From contig JASLIW010000156.1 in assembly GCA_030152865.1 (NCBI GenBank), positions 1 through 35,884 on the forward strand: DNA of 35,884 nt, given 5' to 3'. Numbering within the stretch: the first letter of the stretch is position 1; every line of letters starts with the position of its first letter. The translations under genes and the position numbers were made by a program. The stretch is from Bacteroides sp. GTDB lineage: Bacteria; Bacteroidota; Bacteroidia; Bacteroidales; Bacteroidaceae. Positions 15,367-23,589 of the stretch are shown here, one piece after another. Under the pieces are notes generated by a model, which saw only the letters and a program-made list of their open reading frames with translations, was not told where the DNA came from and did no database searches.

Positions 15367-15456
15367 TTAAATAGATACATAAGGCATTGCTCCTTCACGA
15401 CTGCGAAAGTGTAAAAGGTGCCACCACCAAAATGTATTTATCTTTGAACAAACCAT
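15367..15456 (-). CDS. trpL: trp leader peptide (29 residues, three consecutive Trp)
   Basis: Short frame from ATG to TAA between the trpB promoter and the attenuator. It reads MVCSKINTFWWWHLL..., so residues 10-12 are three consecutive Trp codons, the rarest amino acid, exactly where attenuation needs them. A hairpin with arms GGCACCTTTTAC and GTGAAGGAGCAATGCC starts at the third Trp codon. A ribosome stalled there would mask its 5' arm. The stop is 25 bases before the terminator stem. I could not see a long, unambiguous antiterminator; AAAGAACCC just after the stop could compete for the terminator's 3' arm. Confidence 0.85.
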   Translation of the reverse strand: MVCSKINTFWWWHLLHFRSREGAMPYVSI

Positions 15457-15479
15457 ATATTTCTGTTTTTGAATGATTA

Positions 15480-15510
15480 CAAACCTATTTATTTAAAAAA
15501 TAAAATGCAA
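15480..15510 (-). promoter_or_regulatory. Promoter of the trpL-trpB unit
   Basis: The minus strand reads TTG, a 20-base spacer, then TAGGTTTG, an exact Bacteroidota -33/-7 pair. Transcription would begin about 18 bases before the leader-peptide ATG at 15456. Confidence 0.75.
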
Positions 15511-15530
15511 GTAAATGAGCTAAAAAAACT

Positions 15531-15538
15531 TATATTTG
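15531..15538 (+). promoter_or_regulatory. Candidate -7 box (TATATTTG) of the alcohol dehydrogenase operon
   Basis: TATATTTG fits TAnnTTTG but no TTG is found 19-21 bases upstream. It lies about 98 bases before the ATG at 15637. Confidence 0.4.
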
Positions 15539-15636
15539 TTTAGTCTTTAGTATAAAACTCTTTTACGCTAACTGATTCTACACATGCATGTTTCTAATTC
15601 AGGTGTAGGGTTTGTTAGGTATTAAAAAATGAATAT

Positions 15637-16785
15637 ATGAAAAACTTTGTATTCCAAAATCCAGTAAAGTTAATTATGGGTAAGGGAATGATTGCCCAGC
15701 TTGCAAAAGAAATACCACAAGATAAAAAAGTGCTCCTTACTTTTGGGGGAGGTAGCGTGAAGAAAAATGGAGTTTATAGCCAGGTCAAAGAGGCCTTAGC
15801 TCAACACGATACCTTAGAGTTCTGGGGTATTGAGCCTAATCCCAAAGTAGAAACCCTGCGAAAAGCGATAGAACTGGGTAAAAAAGAGGGTGTGAATTAT
15901 GTAGTGGCAGTAGGCGGAGGCTCTGTAATTGATGGCTCTAAGCTTATTTGTGCGGCATTACTGTCAGAAGAAGATGCTTGGGATTTAGTCTTAGCCGGTG
16001 AGCTTGTTTCGAAAAGTGTTCCTTTGGGGACTGTTCTGACTTTGCCTGCAACTGGGTCTGAAATGAACGCAGGTGCGGTAATCTCTAGTAGTGAAACCGA
16101 AGAAAAGTATTCTTTTTATACCAATTATCCCCAGTTTTCTATTTTAGACCCTGAGGTTACATTTACTCTTCCTGCTTATCAAGTAGCTTGTGGTATTGCA
16201 GATACATTTGTTCATGTTATGGAGCAGTATATGACTACACCCGGGCAGTCTAGAATCATGGATAGATGGGCTGAAGGTATTCTCTTGACCTTGATTGAAA
16301 TTGCGCCACAGATTAAAAACAACGCCAAGGATTATGATTTAATGGCTGATTTTATGCTTTCTGCGACAATGGGCTTAAATGGCTTTATTGCTATGGGTGT
16401 AAGCCAAGATTGGGCTACTCACATGATCGGTCATGAAATAACTGCTCTGACAGGTTTGACTCATGGGCATACGCTTGCTATAATTCTCCCAGCTACACTC
16501 CGTGTCTTGCGTGAGCAGAAATCGGATAAACTAATGCAATATGCAGAACGTGTGTGGAACATAACTAGTGGTTCTAAGTTAGAGCGTATAGAGCAAGCGA
16601 TTGTAGCAACAGAAGAGTTCTTTCGTTCTTTAGGCTTGACCACTCGCTTGGCACAAGAAAACATCGATGAGGCTGTTATCAAGGAAGTAAAACAAAGGTT
16701 TGAGCAGCGCAAAGTAGCTTATGGAGAAAATGAAAATGTGACAGCAGATGTAGCATACGAAATTCTTAAAACTGCTTATAAATGA
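15637..16785 (+). CDS. Iron-containing (group III) alcohol dehydrogenase, YqhD/BDH-like
   Basis: 382 residues of the metal-dependent group III alcohol dehydrogenase family, closest in feel to NADPH-dependent YqhD/butanol dehydrogenases that reduce aldehydes. The start KNFVFQNPVKLIMGKG and the nucleotide-binding GGGSV(K/I) elements (GGGSVKKNGVY, VGGGSVIDGSK) are typical. Metal ligands are visible at Asp189, His193, His262 and His276, with the same 4/69/14 spacing as in YqhD (Asp194, His198, His267, His281). A further His278 sits in THGHTLA. It is first in a three-gene unit; its TGA overlaps the next ATG by three bases. Physiological substrate is not determined. Confidence 0.92.
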   Translation: MKNFVFQNPVKLIMGKGMIAQLAKEIPQDKKVLLTFGGGSVKKNGVYSQVKEALAQHDTLEFWGIEPNPKVETLRKAIELGKKEGVNYVVAVGGGSVIDGSKLICAALLSEEDAWDLVLAGELVSKSVPLGTVLTLPATGSEMNAGAVISSSETEEKYSFYTNYPQFSILDPEVTFTLPAYQVACGIADTFVHVMEQYMTTPGQSRIMDRWAEGILLTLIEIAPQIKNNAKDYDLMADFMLSATMGLNGFIAMGVSQDWATHMIGHEITALTGLTHGHTLAIILPATLRVLREQKSDKLMQYAERVWNITSGSKLERIEQAIVATEEFFRSLGLTTRLAQENIDEAVIKEVKQRFEQRKVAYGENENVTADVAYEILKTAYK

Positions 16786-17366
16786 TGAAAGGTACAAGTA
16801 ACTCTATTTTACGTGCAATTTTTGCGTTAGCTGTGGGCTTAGTTATGATTCTATGGCCTGATAAAGCTTTAGATTATCTAATTCTAACAATAGGGGTTTT
16901 ATTTCTAATTCCTGGTCTTATAACTATTTCTAGGTTTTTTATAATGAGATCTAAGAATGTTCCTCTTCTATTTCCTATAGAAGGCTTAGGAAGTGTTCTG
17001 ATTGGTTTGTTTCTGATGATCAGCCCTGCTTTTTTTACCGATATATTAACGATAGTACTTGGTCTTATTTTAGCTTTAGGTGGCTTACAACAGATAGGAA
17101 CCTTGATACGATCTAGACAGTGGGTTCATGTCCCTTTTGTGTTCTTCTTAGTTCCCGCTCTTATTCTGATTGCAGGCTTAATTGTGATTTTCAACCCCAT
17201 GGAATTCAAGAAAACCTTGCTGACCATAATTGGTGTTACATCTATTATTTATGCTTGCGTAGAGTTGCTCAATTGGGTGAAGTTTGAACGATTTAGACCT
17301 CACGACTCCGATGATTCTGATGAGGTAGAAGAGATAGATATACTAGATATTGAGGATAAAAACTAA
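16782..17366 (+). CDS. HdeD/DUF308 family multi-pass membrane protein
   Basis: 194 residues, largely hydrophobic with about six membrane helices in three hairpin-like pairs. Repeated features include FALAVGLVMILWPDKALDYL and FLMISPAFFTDILTIVLGLI, the internal duplication of DUF308 (HdeD acid-resistance family). An acidic tail (HDSDDSDEVEEIDILDIEDKN region) follows. The start overlaps the dehydrogenase stop (ATGA at 16782-16785), with a second ATG one codon on; coupling is likely. In enterobacteria HdeD is linked to acid resistance at high cell density, but the role here is unknown. Confidence 0.85.
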   Translation: MMKGTSNSILRAIFALAVGLVMILWPDKALDYLILTIGVLFLIPGLITISRFFIMRSKNVPLLFPIEGLGSVLIGLFLMISPAFFTDILTIVLGLILALGGLQQIGTLIRSRQWVHVPFVFFLVPALILIAGLIVIFNPMEFKKTLLTIIGVTSIIYACVELLNWVKFERFRPHDSDDSDEVEEIDILDIEDKN

Positions 17367-17393
17367 GTCCTAGAATTAATAAGTTTATAGTAA

Positions 17394-17912
17394 ATGAATA
17401 CGACTTTTTTAGCTTATTTGCCACAAGTTGTTTTTAGTGTACTTACACTTCTGTTGGCATTAATAATTCGCACTCTTATTATAAAGCTAGCTCATACTTA
17501 CGCTAGCCATAATCCGCGTATGCTTCAAAGAATTGCTCCCTTGCAGCGAGCTTGTACTATAACTGTGAATGTGTTAGCTTTGATAGCACTTATTACTATT
17601 TGGGGTGTAGATAAGCAGAATATTTTTGTAGCCCTTTCTTCTGTTTTTGCTGTAATAGGAGTAGCACTTTTTGCTCAGTGGTCTATACTAAGTAATATTA
17701 CTGCAGGCTTGATTATTTTCTTTAATTCTCCTTTCAAAGTTGGTGATTCTGTACAGATTCTAGATAAAGACTTTCCCTTAGAAGCCAAGATTGTGAATAT
17801 ACTGACTTTTTATACCCACCTGGAAACTTCAGATGGGAGATTACATGTATATCCTAACAATTTGTTGTTGCAAAAAGGAATTTCCTTATTGAAGGAACAG
17901 GTTGAAGAATAA
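17394..17912 (+). CDS. Short MscS-like mechanosensitive channel protein
   Basis: 172 residues: helix 1 at about 10-32, helix 2 at about 55-72, and the pore-type helix at about 78-110 with the small-residue pattern of MscS TM3. The beta domain follows (FKVGDSVQI at 114-122, then VYPNN at 152-156). The large C-terminal alpha/beta cage of classical MscS is absent; the protein ends in a short charged helix. This compact form is common among Bacteroidota MscS-like proteins, so it need not be truncated. It follows DUF308 by 27 bases, in the same operon, and ends 12 bases before the axis terminator, so no coding sequence crosses the mirror point. Confidence 0.87.
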   Translation: MNTTFLAYLPQVVFSVLTLLLALIIRTLIIKLAHTYASHNPRMLQRIAPLQRACTITVNVLALIALITIWGVDKQNIFVALSSVFAVIGVALFAQWSILSNITAGLIIFFNSPFKVGDSVQILDKDFPLEAKIVNILTFYTHLETSDGRLHVYPNNLLLQKGISLLKEQVEE

Positions 17913-17924
17913 TAAGTTTAAATG

Positions 17925-17960
17925 AAATAGCCCCCTAACATGCATGTTAGGGGGCTATTT
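17925..17960. terminator. Loop-less palindromic terminator at the mirror axis
   Basis: Arms AAATAGCCCCCTAACATG and CATGTTAGGGGGCTATTT meet at the exact centre of the window. The left arm sits just after the MscS-like stop and has the AATAGCC...GGCTATT style of the terminator at 7331. In the genome the natural palindrome may be only 30-40 bases long, with the rest of the symmetry added by fold-back. Confidence 0.8.
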
Positions 17961-17972
17961 CATTTAAACTTA

Positions 17973-18491
17973 TTATTCTTCAACCTGTTCCTTCAATAAG
18001 GAAATTCCTTTTTGCAACAACAAATTGTTAGGATATACATGTAATCTCCCATCTGAAGTTTCCAGGTGGGTATAAAAAGTCAGTATATTCACAATCTTGG
18101 CTTCTAAGGGAAAGTCTTTATCTAGAATCTGTACAGAATCACCAACTTTGAAAGGAGAATTAAAGAAAATAATCAAGCCTGCAGTAATATTACTTAGTAT
18201 AGACCACTGAGCAAAAAGTGCTACTCCTATTACAGCAAAAACAGAAGAAAGGGCTACAAAAATATTCTGCTTATCTACACCCCAAATAGTAATAAGTGCT
18301 ATCAAAGCTAACACATTCACAGTTATAGTACAAGCTCGCTGCAAGGGAGCAATTCTTTGAAGCATACGCGGATTATGGCTAGCGTAAGTATGAGCTAGCT
18401 TTATAATAAGAGTGCGAATTATTAATGCCAACAGAAGTGTAAGTACACTAAAAACAACTTGTGGCAAATAAGCTAAAAAAGTCGTATTCAT
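17973..18491 (-). CDS. Short MscS-like mechanosensitive channel protein (mirror copy)
   Basis: Exact reverse-complement copy of 17394-17912, encoding the same 172 residues with three helices and a FKVGDSVQI beta-domain start. The two copies converge on the axis with only 60 bases between stop codons, the point where reads should be checked for a true neighbour. Confidence 0.87.
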   Translation of the reverse strand: MNTTFLAYLPQVVFSVLTLLLALIIRTLIIKLAHTYASHNPRMLQRIAPLQRACTITVNVLALIALITIWGVDKQNIFVALSSVFAVIGVALFAQWSILSNITAGLIIFFNSPFKVGDSVQILDKDFPLEAKIVNILTFYTHLETSDGRLHVYPNNLLLQKGISLLKEQVEE

Positions 18492-18518
18492 TTACTATAA
18501 ACTTATTAATTCTAGGAC

Positions 18519-19103
18519 TTAGTTTTTATCCTCAATATCTAGTATATCTATCTCTTCTACCTCATCAGAATCATCGGAGTCGTGAGGTCTAAATCGTTCA
18601 AACTTCACCCAATTGAGCAACTCTACGCAAGCATAAATAATAGATGTAACACCAATTATGGTCAGCAAGGTTTTCTTGAATTCCATGGGGTTGAAAATCA
18701 CAATTAAGCCTGCAATCAGAATAAGAGCGGGAACTAAGAAGAACACAAAAGGGACATGAACCCACTGTCTAGATCGTATCAAGGTTCCTATCTGTTGTAA
18801 GCCACCTAAAGCTAAAATAAGACCAAGTACTATCGTTAATATATCGGTAAAAAAAGCAGGGCTGATCATCAGAAACAAACCAATCAGAACACTTCCTAAG
18901 CCTTCTATAGGAAATAGAAGAGGAACATTCTTAGATCTCATTATAAAAAACCTAGAAATAGTTATAAGACCAGGAATTAGAAATAAAACCCCTATTGTTA
19001 GAATTAGATAATCTAAAGCTTTATCAGGCCATAGAATCATAACTAAGCCCACAGCTAACGCAAAAATTGCACGTAAAATAGAGTTACTTGTACCTTTCAT
19101 CAT
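18519..19103 (-). CDS. HdeD/DUF308 family membrane protein (mirror copy)
   Basis: Identical to 16782-17366 on the other arm: 194 residues, about six membrane helices and an acidic tail, again overlapping the dehydrogenase stop by ATGA. Confidence 0.85.
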   Translation of the reverse strand: MMKGTSNSILRAIFALAVGLVMILWPDKALDYLILTIGVLFLIPGLITISRFFIMRSKNVPLLFPIEGLGSVLIGLFLMISPAFFTDILTIVLGLILALGGLQQIGTLIRSRQWVHVPFVFFLVPALILIAGLIVIFNPMEFKKTLLTIIGVTSIIYACVELLNWVKFERFRPHDSDDSDEVEEIDILDIEDKN

Positions 19104-20248
19104 TTATAAGCAGTTTTAAGAATTTCGTATGCTACATCTGCTGTCACATTTTCATTTTCTCCATAAGCTACTTTGCGCTGCTCAAACCTTTGTTTTACTT
19201 CCTTGATAACAGCCTCATCGATGTTTTCTTGTGCCAAGCGAGTGGTCAAGCCTAAAGAACGAAAGAACTCTTCTGTTGCTACAATCGCTTGCTCTATACG
19301 CTCTAACTTAGAACCACTAGTTATGTTCCACACACGTTCTGCATATTGCATTAGTTTATCCGATTTCTGCTCACGCAAGACACGGAGTGTAGCTGGGAGA
19401 ATTATAGCAAGCGTATGCCCATGAGTCAAACCTGTCAGAGCAGTTATTTCATGACCGATCATGTGAGTAGCCCAATCTTGGCTTACACCCATAGCAATAA
19501 AGCCATTTAAGCCCATTGTCGCAGAAAGCATAAAATCAGCCATTAAATCATAATCCTTGGCGTTGTTTTTAATCTGTGGCGCAATTTCAATCAAGGTCAA
19601 GAGAATACCTTCAGCCCATCTATCCATGATTCTAGACTGCCCGGGTGTAGTCATATACTGCTCCATAACATGAACAAATGTATCTGCAATACCACAAGCT
19701 ACTTGATAAGCAGGAAGAGTAAATGTAACCTCAGGGTCTAAAATAGAAAACTGGGGATAATTGGTATAAAAAGAATACTTTTCTTCGGTTTCACTACTAG
19801 AGATTACCGCACCTGCGTTCATTTCAGACCCAGTTGCAGGCAAAGTCAGAACAGTCCCCAAAGGAACACTTTTCGAAACAAGCTCACCGGCTAAGACTAA
19901 ATCCCAAGCATCTTCTTCTGACAGTAATGCCGCACAAATAAGCTTAGAGCCATCAATTACAGAGCCTCCGCCTACTGCCACTACATAATTCACACCCTCT
20001 TTTTTACCCAGTTCTATCGCTTTTCGCAGGGTTTCTACTTTGGGATTAGGCTCAATACCCCAGAACTCTAAGGTATCGTGTTGAGCTAAGGCCTCTTTGA
20101 CCTGGCTATAAACTCCATTTTTCTTCACGCTACCTCCCCCAAAAGTAAGGAGCACTTTTTTATCTTGTGGTATTTCTTTTGCAAGCTGGGCAATCATTCC
20201 CTTACCCATAATTAACTTTACTGGATTTTGGAATACAAAGTTTTTCAT
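19100..20248 (-). CDS. Iron-containing alcohol dehydrogenase, YqhD/BDH-like (mirror copy)
   Basis: Identical to 15637-16785: 382 residues with metal ligands Asp189, His193, His262 and His276. It is divergent from the second trpL-trpB unit. Confidence 0.92.
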   Translation of the reverse strand: MKNFVFQNPVKLIMGKGMIAQLAKEIPQDKKVLLTFGGGSVKKNGVYSQVKEALAQHDTLEFWGIEPNPKVETLRKAIELGKKEGVNYVVAVGGGSVIDGSKLICAALLSEEDAWDLVLAGELVSKSVPLGTVLTLPATGSEMNAGAVISSSETEEKYSFYTNYPQFSILDPEVTFTLPAYQVACGIADTFVHVMEQYMTTPGQSRIMDRWAEGILLTLIEIAPQIKNNAKDYDLMADFMLSATMGLNGFIAMGVSQDWATHMIGHEITALTGLTHGHTLAIILPATLRVLREQKSDKLMQYAERVWNITSGSKLERIEQAIVATEEFFRSLGLTTRLAQENIDEAVIKEVKQRFEQRKVAYGENENVTADVAYEILKTAYK

Positions 20249-20346
20249 ATATTCATTTTTTAATACCTAACAAACCCTACACCTGAATTAGAAACATGCA
20301 TGTGTAGAATCAGTTAGCGTAAAAGAGTTTTATACTAAAGACTAAA

Positions 20347-20354
20347 CAAATATA
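20347..20354 (-). promoter_or_regulatory. Candidate -7 box of the dehydrogenase operon (mirror copy)
   Basis: TATATTTG on the minus strand; counterpart of 15531-15538, also without a clear -33. Confidence 0.4.
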
Positions 20355-20374
20355 AGTTTTTTTAGCTCATTTAC

Positions 20375-20405
20375 TTGCATTTTATTTTTTAAATAAATAG
20401 GTTTG
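20375..20405 (+). promoter_or_regulatory. Promoter of trpL-trpB (mirror copy)
   Basis: TTG at 20375-20377, a 20-base spacer, then TAGGTTTG at 20398-20405. Confidence 0.75.
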
Positions 20406-20428
20406 TAATCATTCAAAAACAGAAATAT

Positions 20429-20518
20429 ATGGTTTGTTCAAAGATAAATACATTTTGGTGGTGGCACCTTTTACACTTTCGCAGTCGTGAAGGAGCAATG
20501 CCTTATGTATCTATTTAA
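20429..20518 (+). CDS. trpL: trp leader peptide with three Trp codons (mirror copy)
   Basis: ATG at 20429, three TGG codons at 20456-20464, TAA at 20516-20518. The pause-type hairpin spans 20463-20502: GGCA/TGCC outside, CCTTTTAC/GTGAAGG inside. Sequence is identical to 15367-15456. Confidence 0.85.
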   Translation: MVCSKINTFWWWHLLHFRSREGAMPYVSI

Positions 20519-20543
20519 GTAAAAAGAACCCATTAATTCATAC

Positions 20544-20581
20544 AAAGAGCCTTGTCGCCAACGCGACAGGGCTCTTTTTTT
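20544..20581 (+). terminator. Attenuator terminator of trpB (mirror copy)
   Basis: Stem 20544-20558 with 20563-20577, loop CAAC, T run to 20581. AAAGAACCC at 20523-20531 could pair imperfectly with the 3' arm as a competing fold. Confidence 0.9.
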
Positions 20582-20622
20582 ATGCTTATTATTTTATTTA
20601 TTCATCACTTAACAAGAACAAA

Positions 20623-21816
20623 ATGAAAAATTATCTAGCCGATGAGAATGGTTTTTATGGTCAATTTGGTGGCAGCTATATTCCCCAAGCCTTACAACCC
20701 GCTATTCAAGAACTACAAGATAGCTATTTGAATATTTTAAACAGTACTGAGTTTCAAAAGGAGTACTATCAACTTTTACAAGATTATGTGGGTAGGCCCT
20801 CACCACTTTATCTATCCAAACACCTTTCAGAAAAACATCAGTGCAAAGTTTATCTAAAAAGAGAAGATTTAAACCACACAGGGGCTCATAAAATAAACAA
20901 TACAGTAGGACAAATACTGCTTGCTAAAAAACTAGGCAAAACAAAAATAATCGCAGAAACTGGTGCAGGTCAACATGGGGTTGCTACAGCTACTGTATGT
21001 GCTCTCATGAATCTAGAGTGCCACATCTACATGGGTAAAACGGATATGGACAGGCAAAAGCCAAACGTACAACGTATGGAAATGCTTGGAGCCACAGTCC
21101 ATGCTACAACACGAGGAGGAATGACTCTAAAAGATGCTGTAGATGAAGCTATTGATGTATGGGTGAGTAATCCAAAAGAAATCTATTACTTGATAGGCTC
21201 AACAGTAGGCCCACACCCCTACCCTGATATGGTAAGCAAACTACAAGCTATTATTAGTAAAGAAATTAAGGAACAACTTCAGGAGAAAGAAGGGCGCAAC
21301 TACCCCGACTACCTTATTGCTTGCGTAGGCGGTGGTAGCAATGCAAGTGGCACCGCTTATCATTATGTCAATGAACTGAGAACGCAAATAATATTTGGAG
21401 AAGCAGCAGGCTTAGGAACACATACAGGACAGACAGCAGCTACCCTAAGCATAGGAGAAGAAGGCATCATACATGGGTTTAACTCCCTAGTAATGTACGA
21501 CGAACAACGAAATATCAAAGACGCTTATTCTATTTCGGCTGGTTTGGATTATCCTGGTGTTGGGCCACTTCCTGCCCACTTAGTCAAGACTAAGAGAGCC
21601 GAAGCCCTTGCTATCACAGATGAAGAGGCACTACAGGCAGCTTTTGAATTGACTAGAGAAGAAGGTATCATACCTGCTTTAGAATCAGCACATGCCCTAG
21701 CAACACTAAACAAACTACAGTTCAAACCCACAGATATTGTTGTGATTACCCTATCGGGGAGAGGAGATAAAGATATTAATACGTATTTAAAGGTATATAA
21801 TAGAAACAAATCGTAA
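20623..21816 (+). CDS. trpB: Tryptophan synthase beta chain (mirror copy)
   Basis: Identical to 14069-15262: 397 residues, PLP Lys90 in the HTGAHK motif, Glu112 in AETGAGQHG. No other trp gene lies beside this copy either. Confidence 0.96.
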   Translation: MKNYLADENGFYGQFGGSYIPQALQPAIQELQDSYLNILNSTEFQKEYYQLLQDYVGRPSPLYLSKHLSEKHQCKVYLKREDLNHTGAHKINNTVGQILLAKKLGKTKIIAETGAGQHGVATATVCALMNLECHIYMGKTDMDRQKPNVQRMEMLGATVHATTRGGMTLKDAVDEAIDVWVSNPKEIYYLIGSTVGPHPYPDMVSKLQAIISKEIKEQLQEKEGRNYPDYLIACVGGGSNASGTAYHYVNELRTQIIFGEAAGLGTHTGQTAATLSIGEEGIIHGFNSLVMYDEQRNIKDAYSISAGLDYPGVGPLPAHLVKTKRAEALAITDEEALQAAFELTREEGIIPALESAHALATLNKLQFKPTDIVVITLSGRGDKDINTYLKVYNRNKS

Positions 21817-21936
21817 GTTTTCCCTATAGTATTTGGCTAAACCTTAACAATTTGTTACTTTTAATACTTACATTTGGGATAAACCGAGACACTTTAGAAC
21901 ACCATATAACTAGATTATAGCTAAACTTATTGCGTT

Positions 21937-22986
21937 ATGAGAGATAACAGTTCGTCAGTACTGCTTATTTATACAGGAGGAACGATTGGTATGATAGAGA
22001 ATCCAGAGACTGGAGCCCTTGAAAACTTTGACTTCGATCATCTGCTTACCTACGTACCCGAACTGAAACGATTTAATATTAATTTCCATTCGTTTCAGTT
22101 TGATCCCCCTATTGATTCTTCAGATATGGATCCTTCCTTTTGGGTAGACTTAGTAAAAATCATTGATCGCAATTACGATAATTACGAGGGGTTTGTTATA
22201 CTACATGGTACAGACACCATGTCCTTTACTGCATCAGCTTTAAGTTTCATGCTAGAAAACAACCATAAACCCGTTATTCTCACAGGCTCACAACTTCCAA
22301 TTGGCAAACTTCGCACCGATGGCAAGGAGAACTTACTGACAGCCTTAGAGATAGCAGCTGCACACTATCCCAATGGAGACCCTATAGTACCTGAAGTATG
22401 TGTGTTTTTTGAGAATCACTTAATGAGAGGCAATCGTACGATAAAGCACAGTGCTGAAAACTTTAGAGCTTTCTCATCATTTAATTATCCCCCTTTGGCA
22501 ACTGTAGGTATTCATATTAAGTACGAGTACAAACATATTCGTAAGGTAAATAAACATAAGAAGCTAAAGGCTCACTACTTATATGACCCTAATGTGGTCA
22601 TTGTTACACTCTTCCCAGGTATTCAGGAGGAAATTATAGCACCTGTATTCGAAAATGAAAAAGTAAAAGCGATTGTACTTCGCACCTACGGTTCAGGAAA
22701 TGCACCTCAAAGACCATGGTTTATTGACTTAATAAATAGAGCTACTGCTCGAGGAGTTATTATTGTCAACATCACTCAGTGTGCGGCTGGTACCGTAGAA
22801 ATGGATCGCTATGAAACAGGTATTCATCTACGAGAAGCAGGAGTGATAAGTGGATATGATAGTACTACCGAGTGTGCTGTGACTAAGCTAATGTTTTTAT
22901 TGGGCCATGGCTATGACTATAAAAAAGTAAAACGCTTAATGAAATCAGATCTAGCGGGTGAAATTACCATCCCTGATGAGTATTAA
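21937..22986 (+). CDS. ansA: Type I L-asparaginase (mirror copy)
   Basis: Identical to 12899-13948: 349 residues, TGGT at 13-16 and HGTDTM at 90-95, no signal peptide. A weak TACATTTG box is at 21869-21876. Confidence 0.9.
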   Translation: MRDNSSSVLLIYTGGTIGMIENPETGALENFDFDHLLTYVPELKRFNINFHSFQFDPPIDSSDMDPSFWVDLVKIIDRNYDNYEGFVILHGTDTMSFTASALSFMLENNHKPVILTGSQLPIGKLRTDGKENLLTALEIAAAHYPNGDPIVPEVCVFFENHLMRGNRTIKHSAENFRAFSSFNYPPLATVGIHIKYEYKHIRKVNKHKKLKAHYLYDPNVVIVTLFPGIQEEIIAPVFENEKVKAIVLRTYGSGNAPQRPWFIDLINRATARGVIIVNITQCAAGTVEMDRYETGIHLREAGVISGYDSTTECAVTKLMFLLGHGYDYKKVKRLMKSDLAGEITIPDEY

Positions 22987-23030
22987 ATGTACTTAATATA
23001 CACCCCTTTAAAACTATCTACCTAATATTG

Positions 23031-23061
23031 TTGTATCTATCGGACTCGAGTATTATTTTTG
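23031..23061 (+). promoter_or_regulatory. Promoter of the DUF5606 gene (mirror copy)
   Basis: TTG at 23031-23033, a 20-base spacer, TATTTTTG at 23054-23061, with the ATG at 23087. Confidence 0.62.
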
Positions 23062-23086
23062 TGTCAAATTAAAAAGATTAAAACGT

Positions 23087-23506
23087 ATGCTAAAGACTAT
23101 ATTAACAATAGCAGGTAAACCAGGTTTATATAAACTAGTTTCACAAGGTAATAACATGCTTATCGTCGAAGCCATAAGCCCAGACAAAAAGCGTATGCCA
23201 AGTCATGCAACTGATCGTATTGTATCGCTAGGAGATATCGCAATCTATACCAATGACTCAGAGGCTGCACTTGCAGATATATTTGAAACAATCCAGAAAA
23301 AAGAAGAAGGCAAGCCTACTTCAATCAACCCCAAAAAAGCATCTAAGCAAGAGCTGACAGCCTACCTTGAAGAGGTATTACCTGATTATGACCAAGACAG
23401 AGTGTACCCTAACGACATCAAGAAGATGTTGAACTGGTATAATACACTCATCACAAATGGCATCACAGAATTTAAGGAAAAAGAAGAGGAAACTACTGAA
23501 GAATAG
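23087..23506 (+). CDS. DUF5606 family protein (mirror copy)
   Basis: Identical to 12379-12798: 139 residues opening MLKTILTIAGKPGLYKL, Bacteroidota-specific, function unknown. Confidence 0.88.
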   Translation: MLKTILTIAGKPGLYKLVSQGNNMLIVEAISPDKKRMPSHATDRIVSLGDIAIYTNDSEAALADIFETIQKKEEGKPTSINPKKASKQELTAYLEEVLPDYDQDRVYPNDIKKMLNWYNTLITNGITEFKEKEEETTEE

Positions 23507-23530
23507 TAGATTTGCTTAAACTTTTAAAAT

Positions 23531-23572
23531 AAATAATAAGGGCTATATGAATTCATATAGCCCTTATTATTT
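23531..23572. terminator. Loop-less palindromic bidirectional terminator (mirror copy)
   Basis: The same 42-base palindrome centred on GAATTC as at 12313-12354, between convergent DUF5606 and helicase genes. Confidence 0.88.
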
Positions 23573-23589
23573 TATTTTCGATTTGTACT

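Larger units (their letters stand above)
15263..15636. other. Divergent regulatory region, trpB attenuator / alcohol dehydrogenase promoter
   Basis: 374 bases containing, on the minus strand, the trp promoter, leader peptide and attenuator. On the plus strand there is a candidate TATATTTG -7 box (15531-15538) and a CTACAC/GTGTAG hairpin (about 15578-15607) before the dehydrogenase. Confidence 0.7.
20249..20622. other. Divergent regulatory region, dehydrogenase / trpB (mirror copy)
   Basis: 374 bases identical in reverse complement to 15263-15636. On this arm the trp promoter, leader peptide and attenuator read on the plus strand. Confidence 0.7.

Noticed and set aside
17925..17960. Hairpin telomere or replication origin at the axis
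   Set aside because: The central palindrome looks like an ordinary terminator, directly after a stop codon. No telomere resolvase, replication protein or origin repeat is present, so I do not claim a linear hairpin replicon.
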